Assembly (NCBI GenBank): GCA_900545495.1
Contig: UQZJ01000016.1
Location: forward strand, 1 to 48,199
Reading direction: 5' to 3'
Origin: an uncultured Eubacteriales bacterium
GTDB lineage: Bacteria > Bacillota > Clostridia > Oscillospirales > Oscillospiraceae
Length of the DNA: 48,199 nt
Below are positions 18,720-28,206 of the stretch, in pieces (the first letter of the stretch is position 1; each line of letters begins with the position of its first letter). The notes below the pieces were generated by a model. The model saw nothing but the letters and a program-made list of their open reading frames with translations, was not told the origin of the DNA and did not search any database. The position numbers and the translations under genes are program-made.

Positions 18720-19502
18720 ATGCAAAATCTGGAAAAACAATACCATATCCACTGCGAGGAGGGCGACGTAGGCCGCTATGTGATCCTGCCCGGCGACCCG
18801 GGCCGCTGCGAGAAGATCGCCGCGCTGTTTGACGACGCCCATTTCGTGGCGCAGAACCGGGAGTACACCGTCTACACCGGCACGCTGCTGGGGGAGAAGG
18901 TGTCCGTCTGTTCCACCGGCATCGGCGGGCCTTCCGCCTCCATCGCCATGGAGGAGCTGCACAACATCGGCGCGGACACGTTCCTCCGCGTAGGCACCTG
19001 CGGCGGCATCGATCTGGATGTCCGCAGCGGCGACGTGGTGGTGGCCACCGGCGCCATCCGCTTTGAGCATACCAGCCGGGAGTACGCGCCCATCGAGTAC
19101 CCCGCCGTGGCGGACTTCGAGGTGACCACCGCACTGGTACAGGCGGCCAAGACGCTGGGCAAGCGGACACAGGTGGGCGTCGTCCAGTGCAAGGATGCGT
19201 TCTACGGCCAGCACAGCCCTGCCAGGATGCCGGTATCCTACGAGCTGCTGAACAAGTGGGAGGCGTGGAAGCGCCTGCACGTTAAGGCCAGCGAGATGGA
19301 GTCTGCCGCACTGTTCGTGGTGGCGGACGCCCTGCAATGCCGCTGCGGTTCCTGCTTCCATGTGGTGTGGAATCAGGAGCGGGAGAAGGCCGGGTTGGAT
19401 CAGGACATGAGTGAGGACACTACCGCCGCCGTGCAGGTGGGCGTGGAAGCGCTGAAGCTGCTGATCCAAGCGGATCGGGAGAAGGCTGCCGCGCAGAAAT
19501 AA
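18720..19502 (+). CDS. udp: Uridine phosphorylase-type nucleoside phosphorylase
   Basis: A 260-residue cytoplasmic enzyme of the PNP/UDP family, which splits uridine with phosphate to uracil and ribose-1-phosphate. Recognisable blocks are QYHIHCEEGD, the phosphate-binding LPGDPGRCEKIA, CSTGIGGPSASI, the RVGTCGGI loop and the ribose-contacting ASEMESAALF. Length is normal. ACAGGAGG lies 7 bases before the ATG. It is a single-gene unit with its own promoter and terminator. Uridine is the better guess than purine substrates because of the YHI and GTCGG pattern, but nucleoside specificity is not certain. Confidence 0.88.
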   Translation: MQNLEKQYHIHCEEGDVGRYVILPGDPGRCEKIAALFDDAHFVAQNREYTVYTGTLLGEKVSVCSTGIGGPSASIAMEELHNIGADTFLRVGTCGGIDLDVRSGDVVVATGAIRFEHTSREYAPIEYPAVADFEVTTALVQAAKTLGKRTQVGVVQCKDAFYGQHSPARMPVSYELLNKWEAWKRLHVKASEMESAALFVVADALQCRCGSCFHVVWNQEREKAGLDQDMSEDTTAAVQVGVEALKLLIQADREKAAAQK

Positions 19503-19506
19503 ACAA

Positions 19507-19545
19507 AAAAAGAAAGCCGCAGATGGCCTGCGGCTTTCTTTTTTG
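19507..19545. terminator. Bidirectional terminator between udp and the carbonic anhydrase-like gene
   Basis: 17-bp perfect arms (19507-19523 and 19529-19545), core AGAAAGCCGCAG, with A6 and T6 ends. Confidence 0.9.
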
Positions 19546-19546
19546 C

Positions 19547-20047
19547 TTACAGCGCTTCCTCCAACGCCTTGCACTCCTGCGCCTCCTGCCGGTAGTCGGC
19601 GGCGGACTGACGGACAGAGGCCATCTCCTCCTCCGTCAGCGGGCGCTTTACCTTGGCGGGAGAGCCGATGACCATGCTGCCGTCTGGGATGACGGTGTTC
19701 TGGGTCACCAGCGCGCCGGCGCCGATGAGACAGTTCTTGCCGATTTTTGCGCCGTTGAGGACGATGGCGCCCATGCCGATGAGGGTCTCGTCGCCGATGG
19801 TGCAGCCGTGGAGGATGGCGCCGTGTCCCACGGTGACATTCTTACCCACCGTCACCGGCAGGCCGTACTCCACATGGACCACGCAGTTGTCCTGGATGTT
19901 GGTGCCCTCGCCGATGGAGATGGCGGCGCGGTCGCCCCGCAGCACCGCGTTATAGAACACGCTGCTGCCGGCGGCCAGCTGTACGTCGCCCCGGACGACA
20001 GCGCCGGGCGCCACAAAAACGGAGGGATGGATATCGGGCTTTTTCAT
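19547..20047 (-). CDS. Gamma carbonic anhydrase-like hexapeptide protein
   Basis: A 166-residue left-handed beta-helix protein (YrdA/PaaY/CaiE-like). Hexapeptide turns run from VFVAPGAVVRGDVQLA to MGAIVLNGAKIGKNCLIGAGALV, and the three metal ligand histidines are at the expected places, H58, H75 and H80. The C-terminal helix is Glu/Ala-rich. Such proteins are gamma-class carbonic anhydrases or close relatives of unknown substrate. A potential extended -10 promoter (TGgTACAAT) lies upstream at about 20078-20086. Single-gene unit. Confidence 0.85.
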   Translation of the reverse strand: MKKPDIHPSVFVAPGAVVRGDVQLAAGSSVFYNAVLRGDRAAISIGEGTNIQDNCVVHVEYGLPVTVGKNVTVGHGAILHGCTIGDETLIGMGAIVLNGAKIGKNCLIGAGALVTQNTVIPDGSMVIGSPAKVKRPLTEEEMASVRQSAADYRQEAQECKALEEAL

Positions 20048-20137
20048 GGGAAAAGGATCCTTTCAGTGTTTTTCCACATTGTACCACGTTTTTTCCGGAT
20101 AACCAGCGTTTCCGGCAAAATTTCTTAAAAATCGCCC

Positions 20138-20166
20138 TTACATTTTTTGACATAGTGTGGTATAAT
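20138..20166 (+). promoter_or_regulatory. Promoter of the CarD-like gene, extended -10
   Basis: -35 TTACAT (20138-20143), 17-bp spacer, -10 TATAAT (20161-20166) preceded by TGg. A leader hairpin GCCGCACG/CGTGCGGC (20185-20192 with 20209-20216) follows before the RBS. Confidence 0.72.
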
Positions 20167-20256
20167 TCTCGTAGTGAGTAAAGAGCCGCACGGCTGGGGA
20201 AAAGCGGACGTGCGGCGTTTCCATGCTTTGTGTGTTTGTGTAAGGAGTGTGAAAAA

Positions 20257-20796
20257 ATGTTTGCAGCAGGTGACCTGGTGGTGTATGGCGGCGAGGGCGT
20301 CTGCCGGGTGGAGCGTGTCGGCCCGTCCGGGATGGCCTATGATGACGGCGGCCGGCTCTACTATCATCTGACGCCGCTGTACCGCAGCGGCACGGTGCTG
20401 ACGCCGGTGGACACCGGCATTTTGATGCGCCCCGTTATTACGAGAGAGGCGGCGCTGGCGCTGATCGCGTCTATTCCCATGCTGCCGCCCTGCAAGCCGG
20501 AGCAGGCGGGCGTCCGGGCTGCCCGGGATTTCTACCATCAGGTGGTGATGCGCTGCGAGTGCGGCGAGCTGGCCGCCATGATCCACAATGTGTGCCGCAA
20601 GCGGGCGTGGGCGGTGCGCCACGGCAAAAAGGTCAGCCAGATGGACGAGCGCTATCTCAAGCGCGCCGAGGATCAGCTGTATGGCGAGCTGGCCGCCGTG
20701 CTGGGTACGGAGCGGGGCGAGGTGGCGGACTTTATCCGCCAGAGCTGGCCCGGCTGGCCGGAGAAGCTGCCGGAGCCTGCACCGGCGGAGGCGTAA
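20257..20796 (+). CDS. CarD family transcriptional regulator
   Basis: A 179-residue protein with the CarD/TRCF-type RNA polymerase interaction domain at the N-terminus: FAAGDLVVYGGEGVCRVERV, then the YYHLTPLY and TPVDTG strands. The C-terminal half is helical (ARDFYHQVVMR ... KVSQMDERYLKRAEDQLYGELAAVL), as in CarD/CdnL, which stabilise the open promoter complex. TAAGGAG lies 9 bases before the ATG. Monocistronic, with a consensus promoter, a leader hairpin and a terminator after it. Confidence 0.88.
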   Translation: MFAAGDLVVYGGEGVCRVERVGPSGMAYDDGGRLYYHLTPLYRSGTVLTPVDTGILMRPVITREAALALIASIPMLPPCKPEQAGVRAARDFYHQVVMRCECGELAAMIHNVCRKRAWAVRHGKKVSQMDERYLKRAEDQLYGELAAVLGTERGEVADFIRQSWPGWPEKLPEPAPAEA

Positions 20797-20821
20797 AAAA
20801 AGAGAAAACCGCATAGAGACA

Positions 20822-20859
20822 AAAAAGGAACGGAGAGCAGCGCTCTCCGTTCCTTTTTC
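20822..20859. terminator. Bidirectional terminator after the CarD-like gene
   Basis: AAAAAGGAACGGAGAGC/GCTCTCCGTTCCTTTTT around a 3-base loop, between two converging genes. Confidence 0.9.
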
Positions 20860-20865
20860 ATAAGA

Positions 20866-23013
20866 TCAGAAGTGGCGGACAAGTCCGGCGATGAGCAGGG
20901 TGGGCAGCAGCCACAGCAGCAGGAACAGCACCATGGCTACCGGCGTCAGCACCGTGAAATCGCCCACGGAGGTCAGGTAGTAGGCCAGCAGGATGCCGCA
21001 CAGGGAGCCGATATAGCTGAGGACGGTGGCGGTGCGGACAGCCCGCACCATGCGGCGGCTTCCCACTACCGACTCTGCCAGCGGGAGAAGCCCCTCGCGG
21101 CAGACGATGACGTTGGGTGCGTCACCCTGCTGCGACGCCAGCTGTGCCAGCGCCAGCCGGGTGGACACATCGGGATAGACCACCTTGGCGTCCACGCCGA
21201 ACTTCCGCTTGATAAGGCCGGGGGTCACATTGCTGCTGCGGACGGCCAGTACCGGCGTGATACGGCTGCGGCGCATAGCCCGCAGCGCCCACTCCGCGTT
21301 GCGGGAGGGCTGGTACTTCACGGCGAACACCGCTGTCAGCACGCCGTCCACCGCCAGAAAGAGGCCGGTCTGGAGCTTCAGATCCCGCGGCAGCGCCACC
21401 CGGCGTTTTTTCATGAAATAGGCGCTGCCCATCAGTACCGTCTCGCCGCGGATGGCAGCCTCCACGCCGCCCTCCTCGCAGTAGCGCAGCTCGTCCACCC
21501 GCATGGGGTAGCCGCCCTCCACCGTGAGCTGCCGATCCAGCAGCGGCGCAAGGCTGCTGCCGGCGGCCTTGGATACGGCGGCGGCGTAGGACACGGCGCG
21601 CACGCGCTCCTCACCGTAGACCTTGTACCCGTTGAGGGTCACAGTACCGGCGGGAAACAGATCGTCGTCGGTGAGGACGATGCGCCCGGCGCGGGCCACG
21701 GCTCTTGCACCGGCGTACCCGGCGGCGGCCGCGCCGCTGCGCTCCAGCCGGCGGGACAGGTAGTACAGGGGCAGCGTCCCTGTCAGGGGCAGGGATAGCT
21801 GGACGCCGGCGCCGGTAAGGACGGCCAGCACCCAGGGGAATTCCTCCATGGGCCGGGCGGTGAAGCACACCACGCCGGACAGCACCACCGCGACGCTCAA
21901 CAGCAGCGGCAGCACATAGTTCTGCCACTGACGGGCGGGGTCGGGGCGCATGGTCGTACGGTAAAAGCCCTCCAGCACGCCCCGCTGCTTGCAGACACCG
22001 GCGGGCAGCACAGACACCACATAGGGCGGTACGCCGTTGACATCCGCCAGATGGAAGGCGATGCGGCGGGTCTCCGCCGTCAGGTAAAGACCCAGCTGAC
22101 AGCTCAGGATCAGAAGAGCGCCAGCGGCGGCGTAGGGCGTGGACAGGGTGCTGCCGGTGACGATGCCGCTGACGCAGCACAAAAGATCCGCCAGCACCGT
22201 CACACCGGCGCACAGCTCGCAGCCCACACGGCCGTCCCGCAGCATCCGGTAAGCCGTCTGCCACACCGGCAGACACAGCAGCGCCGTCAGCAGCAGCCCG
22301 CCGCCCAGCACGGCGCAGCGCAGCAGCGCGGCGTCCAGCCACGCGGGGGGCAATACCTCCAGCTCCTGCAAAACGGCGGCCACCACCAGCAGCAGTGCGG
22401 GGAACGCACCCAGCACCAGCCCGCGGCGCAGCCGGTTGCACCGGCGCTTTTCCTCCCGCAGGGCGTCGTCCATGCGGGGTTCCGGCTCCTCCGGTTCCTC
22501 CGGCTCCGGCTCGTCCTCCGGCTCGTCAAAAAGCTGCTCCGTCTCCTGTGAAAGGCCGCGCCGGCGGTCATCGCCGCGCGCCGTAAAGCGGTGCAGCAGT
22601 GCGGCCAGCCGCTGACCCAGCGGGACAGGCTCATCGAGAACGCCGTCCTCCGATTCCTCCAGCACGGACTCCACCGTCTGGTTCATCACGTCCTTCAGGC
22701 TGACGCGATCCGGCACGTCGGAAAGAGGCGTATCCTCCGGTTCAGGTACAGACTCCGGCTCAGACGCAGGTTCTGGCTCGGGGACAGGTTCCGGCTCCGG
22801 TTCCGTCGCAGGCGCGGGCGCGGGTTTCGGGTCAGGTACAGGCTCCGGAACGGACGGGGCAGCAGACACAGACTCCGCCGCAGGCGCGGTGTCCGGGGCA
22901 GGCGGGGCAGGCTGACGCCCACCCCTGCCGTATTCGGCAAGGATGGCCTCCAAGGAAAGCTCGTCGTCCGGGACGGGCGGCGTATAGGTGGGTCGTTGGT
23001 CGCGCCTGCTCAT
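20866..23013 (-). CDS. P-type-ATPase-like membrane protein lacking catalytic motifs
   Basis: A 715-residue protein. Residues 40-180 are a cytoplasmic Pro/Glu/Ala-rich tail with PEP repeats. Eight hydrophobic segments follow (about 199-217, 229-250, 267-287, 293-313, 365-385, 393-420, 662-681, 686-711). Their order, the LPLTGTLPL block in helix six, the ARAVARAGRIVL stretch after it, and a later VDGVLTAVFAV region match the layout of heavy-metal P1B ATPases. But the phosphorylation loop reads TDDDLFPAG (448-456) instead of DKTGT, VRSSN (591-595) stands where TGDN belongs, and no GDGxND is found near 630-641. The CPx motif is also absent. It is therefore probably not an ion pump but a derived, perhaps regulatory or scaffold, membrane protein. 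Start ATG with GAGGT upstream; 37 bases after rlmB on the same strand. Confidence 0.72.
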   Translation of the reverse strand: MSRRDQRPTYTPPVPDDELSLEAILAEYGRGGRQPAPPAPDTAPAAESVSAAPSVPEPVPDPKPAPAPATEPEPEPVPEPEPASEPESVPEPEDTPLSDVPDRVSLKDVMNQTVESVLEESEDGVLDEPVPLGQRLAALLHRFTARGDDRRRGLSQETEQLFDEPEDEPEPEEPEEPEPRMDDALREEKRRCNRLRRGLVLGAFPALLLVVAAVLQELEVLPPAWLDAALLRCAVLGGGLLLTALLCLPVWQTAYRMLRDGRVGCELCAGVTVLADLLCCVSGIVTGSTLSTPYAAAGALLILSCQLGLYLTAETRRIAFHLADVNGVPPYVVSVLPAGVCKQRGVLEGFYRTTMRPDPARQWQNYVLPLLLSVAVVLSGVVCFTARPMEEFPWVLAVLTGAGVQLSLPLTGTLPLYYLSRRLERSGAAAAGYAGARAVARAGRIVLTDDDLFPAGTVTLNGYKVYGEERVRAVSYAAAVSKAAGSSLAPLLDRQLTVEGGYPMRVDELRYCEEGGVEAAIRGETVLMGSAYFMKKRRVALPRDLKLQTGLFLAVDGVLTAVFAVKYQPSRNAEWALRAMRRSRITPVLAVRSSNVTPGLIKRKFGVDAKVVYPDVSTRLALAQLASQQGDAPNVIVCREGLLPLAESVVGSRRMVRAVRTATVLSYIGSLCGILLAYYLTSVGDFTVLTPVAMVLFLLLWLLPTLLIAGLVRHF

Positions 23014-23050
23014 AGTACCTCAGATCGAAAGATCAAACGGGAAGCACCGG

Positions 23051-23830
23051 TCATCCCCGCTGGCGCACCGCCTCGTACAGCAGGATGGCTGCGGCGGCGG
23101 AGGCGTTCAGGGAGGAGATGCGGCCCTTCATGGGAATGCTTACCAGAAAATCACAGCTCTCGGAGACAAGGCGGGTCATGCCGCTGCCCTCGGAGCCGAT
23201 GATGATGGCGGCGGGGCCCTTCAGGTCCGCGCCGTAAAGGTCGGTGGTGCCGTCGGCGGCGGTGCCGAACACCCAGACGCCCTGCTTTTTCAGCTCCTTC
23301 AGCAGGGAGGGGATGTTGGCCACCCGCGCCACGGGGATATAGCTCACCGCACCGGCGGAGGTCTTGGCCACCACGGCGGTCAGACCGGCGGAGCGGCGCT
23401 TGGGGATGATGACGCCGTGGGCGCCGGCGCACTCGGCGGTGCGGAGGATGGCGCCCAGATTGTGGGGGTCGGAGATCTCGTCGCACACCACCAGCAGAGG
23501 CGGCTCGCCTTTCTCCGCGGCGGCGGCCAGAATGCTCTCCACCGTGGCGTATTCCCGGACAGCGGCCAGCGCGATAACGCCCTGATGGGCGTGGGTGCGG
23601 GACATACCGTCCAGCTTGCGGCGGTCGGCCTCCACCACCACGATGCCCGCGTCCCGGGCCTTGGAGGCGATGTGTCCCAGCGTCTTGTCCGTCTCGCCCT
23701 TGGCGAGGTAGATCTTGTCGATGGCGGTGCCGACGCGCAGGGCCTCGATCACGGCGTTGCGCCCCTCGATGATGCCGTCAGCCTCCGCATCGGGCAGGGG
23801 GCGGCGCTCAGTATCCTTCATATCTCTCAT
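23051..23830 (-). CDS. rlmB: 23S rRNA (guanosine-2'-O-)-methyltransferase RlmB-like
   Basis: A 259-residue SpoU-type RNA methyltransferase. The N-terminal substrate-binding domain (IIEGRNAVIEALR ... THAHQGVIALAA) is followed by the knotted SPOUT domain with DEISDPHNLGAILRTAECAG, IIGSEGSGMTRLV and IPMKGRISSLNASAAAAILLYE, the three conserved motifs that bind S-adenosylmethionine and form the knot. It methylates 23S rRNA (G2251 in the E. coli scheme), although TrmH-type tRNA specificity cannot be fully excluded. Start ATG at 23830 with GAGGT 8 bases upstream. Divergent from ftsH. Confidence 0.88.
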   Translation of the reverse strand: MRDMKDTERRPLPDAEADGIIEGRNAVIEALRVGTAIDKIYLAKGETDKTLGHIASKARDAGIVVVEADRRKLDGMSRTHAHQGVIALAAVREYATVESILAAAAEKGEPPLLVVCDEISDPHNLGAILRTAECAGAHGVIIPKRRSAGLTAVVAKTSAGAVSYIPVARVANIPSLLKELKKQGVWVFGTAADGTTDLYGADLKGPAAIIIGSEGSGMTRLVSESCDFLVSIPMKGRISSLNASAAAAILLYEAVRQRG

Positions 23831-23857
23831 GGGTATGACCTCGTTTTCTTTGTATCC

Positions 23858-23890
23858 TGTCCAGTATACCACACTATCTCCACGATAGAA
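23858..23890 (-). promoter_or_regulatory. Promoter of rlmB, extended -10
   Basis: Leftward AGTGTGGTATACT gives -10 TATACT (about 23869-23864) with TGg before it; the -35 region is weak. Confidence 0.5.
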
Positions 23891-23935
23891 AGGAGCATTC
23901 ATAGAAAATTTACAGAAAATCCGACAGCGTGCCGC

Positions 23936-23964
23936 TTGTGACGGAGGGTGGAGTGTGGTATACT
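23936..23964 (+). promoter_or_regulatory. Promoter of ftsH, extended -10
   Basis: -35 TTGTGA (23936-23941), 17-bp spacer, -10 TATACT (23959-23964) preceded by TGg. Confidence 0.68.
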
Positions 23965-24014
23965 GTGCCATAATGCAAAAGTATACCACCCGGTGGTTTT
24001 TACGGAGGATACAC

Positions 24015-26171
<2,157 letters not shown>

Positions 26172-26176
26172 AGGAT

Positions 26177-26216
26177 AAAAGGAGGCACCCGCGCCAACGG
26201 CGCGGGTGCCTCCTTT
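26177..26216. terminator. Terminator after ftsH (copy 1 of a 40-bp duplicated hairpin)
   Basis: 18-bp perfect stem AAAGGAGGCACCCGCGCC with AAC loop. The 40-bp sequence recurs identically at 26676-26715. Confidence 0.92.
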
Positions 26217-26219
26217 CGG

Positions 26220-26363
26220 TTAGCCATGCGATGTTTGGTGATCTGCACACTCCATATAGAGCGCCTCGCACGCCTGCTGCGCCTCCACCAACAGGCGGAT
26301 GGCTCGTTCAGCGGCACGAGCCATTGTCAGGTACATTTCACGGTAAAGCTCAGCATCTGTCAT
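26220..26363 (-). CDS. Small helical protein, 47 residues
   Basis: A 47-residue reading frame starting MTDAELYREMYLTMARAAER with AGGGGG about 8 bases before the ATG. The composition (Ala, Glu, Arg, Leu) predicts a long helix through MEC, with two Cys near the C-terminus. It is transcribed away from the XRE regulator across an 84-bp gap that contains repeated ATAGGACAAT. Small divergent partners next to XRE genes are common in Clostridia, where their role is unknown. No other evidence for function. Confidence 0.55.
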   Translation of the reverse strand: MTDAELYREMYLTMARAAERAIRLLVEAQQACEALYMECADHQTSHG

Positions 26364-26386
26364 ACCATCACCCCCTTGCAAAAATT

Positions 26387-26421
26387 ATAGGACAATATTA
26401 CCCTAATTGCAATAGGACAAT
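26387..26421. promoter_or_regulatory. Divergent control region with repeated ATAGGACAAT
   Basis: The 10-mer ATAGGACAAT occurs at 26387-26396 and 26412-26421, spaced 25 bp, between the XRE gene and its divergent partner. Good candidate operators for the XRE protein. Confidence 0.5.
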
Positions 26422-26447
26422 TTGCCATAATAAATGCGGTGATTGTT

Positions 26448-26666
26448 ATGAGCAGATTGCGGGAACTCCGGAAAGAGCGGGGATATACCCAGATCAAAAT
26501 GCAGATGTTGACCGGCATCGACCAAAGCGCCTATTCTAAAATCGAGCGGGGCGAGCGGTATCTCAGCTTTGAGCAGTGCCGCCGCGTGGCCTTGGCGCTG
26601 GATACCAGTATGGACTATCTGGCGGGGCTGACCGATGAGAAGAAACCCTATCCCCGTAGAAAATGA
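26448..26666 (+). CDS. XRE family helix-turn-helix regulator
   Basis: A 72-residue protein made of a single Cro/C1-type HTH: MSRLRELRKERGYTQIKMQ, then TGIDQSAYSKIERGERYLS and the closing helix RRVALALDTSMDYLAGL. It is a DNA-binding repressor without an effector domain. ATG at 26448 is used; GTG at 26439 is possible. The gene and its small divergent partner are enclosed between two identical terminators, and their base composition is less GC-rich than the flanking ftsH and pdxK, suggesting acquisition. Confidence 0.88.
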   Translation: MSRLRELRKERGYTQIKMQMLTGIDQSAYSKIERGERYLSFEQCRRVALALDTSMDYLAGLTDEKKPYPRRK

Positions 26667-26675
26667 TACAAAAAC

Positions 26676-26715
26676 AAAAGGAGGCACCCGCGCCAACGGC
26701 GCGGGTGCCTCCTTT
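26676..26715. terminator. Terminator between XRE and pyridoxamine kinase (copy 2)
   Basis: Identical to the hairpin at 26177-26216 over 40 bp; serves the XRE gene (+) and the kinase gene (-). Confidence 0.92.
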
Positions 26716-26740
26716 ACAATATCGGTTTTCCAATACAATG

Positions 26741-27586
26741 TCAGTTTTCCGGGAATGTCCGCGCTGTGTCGCACAGCAGGGGCAGCGCCTTTTCAAACTC
26801 CACACCGTACCAGTCCGCCTGCGGGTCGCGGGCGGTGACGTCGATGCAGGCCAGCGTGAAGCGCACCGCCAGCGAGGCGGCCTCCTCCAGCGAAAGACCC
26901 CGCATCATGCCGCCCACCACCGTGGCGGCGAAGATGTCGCCGGTGCCGTGGAAGGAGCCGCGCTGCCGCCGGTCAAGGCAGGTGAAGTATGTGTCGGTGC
27001 AGCTGTCGTAGCCCATGGCGCCCAGCTTGTCCGGCGTGAAGGACACGCCGGTGAGCACCACGCGCTTTGCACCCAGCGCCGCCACGCCCTGCAGCAGCTC
27101 CCGGACGAAGGGCTCGTCCATCTCCTCCCGGTAGGGCGTACCGGTGAGGAGACACGCCTCCGTCAGGTTGGGGATGGCCACATCGGCCTGCGCCACCACC
27201 TGCGCCATGACGGAGGGGAAGTCCGGCCCGAAGCCGGTGTAGAGCTTTCCGTGATCGGCCATGGCGGGGTCCACGAAGATCATGGTGTCAGGGGATCTTA
27301 CGGCGTCAAAGAAATCCAGCACCTGCCGCACCTGTTCAGCAGAGGCGATATAGCCGGTGTACAGCGCGTCAAAGTGGACGTGCTGGGAGCGCCAGTGGGC
27401 GGCGATAGCCGTCAGCTGGTCGGACAGGTCGCGGCTGACGAAGCCGGGGAAGGCGGTGTGGGCGCTGAGGACGGCAGTGGGTACGATGGCGCACTCCACG
27501 CCCAGCGCAGAGATCACCGGCAGCGCCACGGTCAGGGAGCAGCGTCCCAAACAGGAGATATCCTGAATGGATGCGATACGTTTCAT
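26741..27586 (-). CDS. Pyridoxamine/pyridoxal kinase
   Basis: A 281-residue PfkB/ribokinase-fold kinase of the PdxY/PdxK type that phosphorylates B6 vitamers in the salvage pathway. The start MKRIASIQDISCLGRCSLT, the FVDPAMADHGKLYTGF metal/substrate region, NLTEACLLTG and the anion-hole GSFHGTGDIFAA are all present with the catalytic Asp in GTGD. CGGAGG precedes the ATG at 27586; the open frame runs to 27703 without support. A cluster of GGTTTC/GAAACC repeats sits upstream in the control region. Confidence 0.85.
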   Translation of the reverse strand: MKRIASIQDISCLGRCSLTVALPVISALGVECAIVPTAVLSAHTAFPGFVSRDLSDQLTAIAAHWRSQHVHFDALYTGYIASAEQVRQVLDFFDAVRSPDTMIFVDPAMADHGKLYTGFGPDFPSVMAQVVAQADVAIPNLTEACLLTGTPYREEMDEPFVRELLQGVAALGAKRVVLTGVSFTPDKLGAMGYDSCTDTYFTCLDRRQRGSFHGTGDIFAATVVGGMMRGLSLEEAASLAVRFTLACIDVTARDPQADWYGVEFEKALPLLCDTARTFPEN

Positions 27587-27631
27587 GGGGGATACCTCCG
27601 TTTCGGGTATTTCTGGCAACAGTTGATAAAA

Positions 27632-27703
27632 ATGATACGGTTTCATTTGGTTTCGAATGGTTTCACTCAAAAACGAAACCATAGCGGTGAAAGGTGAAAC
27701 CAT
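27632..27703 (-). promoter_or_regulatory. Repeat-bearing control region upstream of the B6 kinase
   Basis: GGTTTC occurs at 27639, 27649 and 27659 (exact 10-bp steps) and inverted as GAAACC at 27675 and 27696. ATGGTTTCAC (27657-27666) has a perfect inverted copy at 27694-27703. A possible leftward -10 TATCAT lies at 27637-27632. This looks like an operator cluster for a regulator not in this window. Confidence 0.55.
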
Positions 27704-27733
27704 AATGAGACGAGAGAAGAATCAAAAGATACC

Positions 27734-28081
27734 TTATTGGTCTTTTCCTTTTTCAGATTCATCATCAGGGGTGGATTTGATCTTTTCATCCAGTACTTTC
27801 CCGACTGCCTGTAGCCCGTCAGGGCTGCAAAATGCGTCCATCAGTTCGTTGAAATCAGGGTTTTCGCTATGAGACACGGCAGCATTTCGGATGCGTGACT
27901 GTTCAACAATCGAAAGGATCAGATCCAGGCCAAGAACCGCACATCCAATGTAAAGACAGGTCTTTATCCAAATCCCAACGATGCAGAGGATGATCCCCGG
28001 AACAGATAAGTAGAAAAAGTGAAATAGGAAATTCGTTAGAACAAATAGCCAAAACATTTTCTGGGGGTATTCTCTTTCCAT
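27734..28081 (-). CDS. Hypothetical membrane protein, 115 residues
   Basis: Starts MEREYPQKMFWLFVLTNFLF with TAGGAGGT 6 bases upstream. Two hydrophobic segments (about 9-30 and 31-62, probably two or three helices) are followed by a soluble, acidic tail with NPDFNELMDAFCSPDGLQAVGKVLDEKIKS. Base composition is clearly more AT-rich than in neighbouring genes, suggesting recent arrival. No family recognised. It lies downstream of the tRNA-Leu terminator on the same strand. Confidence 0.65.
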   Translation of the reverse strand: MEREYPQKMFWLFVLTNFLFHFFYLSVPGIILCIVGIWIKTCLYIGCAVLGLDLILSIVEQSRIRNAAVSHSENPDFNELMDAFCSPDGLQAVGKVLDEKIKSTPDDESEKGKDQ

Positions 28082-28162
28082 GCTGTACCTCCTAAATTTA
28101 CAGGCCTGACAATTTTCCTTTGCTGAATTGATTGTATCACATCCTTGCACTAATTTCCATAC

Positions 28163-28203
28163 TAAAAAAAGCCCGATGGTCTCGTATCAAAACCATCGGG
28201 CTT
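28163..28203 (-). terminator. Terminator of tRNA-Leu
   Basis: 12-bp stem AAGCCCGATGGT/ACCATCGGGCTT with an 11-base loop; on the minus strand it is followed by seven T. Confidence 0.85.
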
Positions 28204-28206
28204 ATT

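Noticed and set aside
27639..27701. The GGTTTC repeats as a CRISPR remnant.
   Set aside because: Units are only 6-10 bp with 10-bp steps and mixed orientation, without spacer-sized intervals or cas genes.
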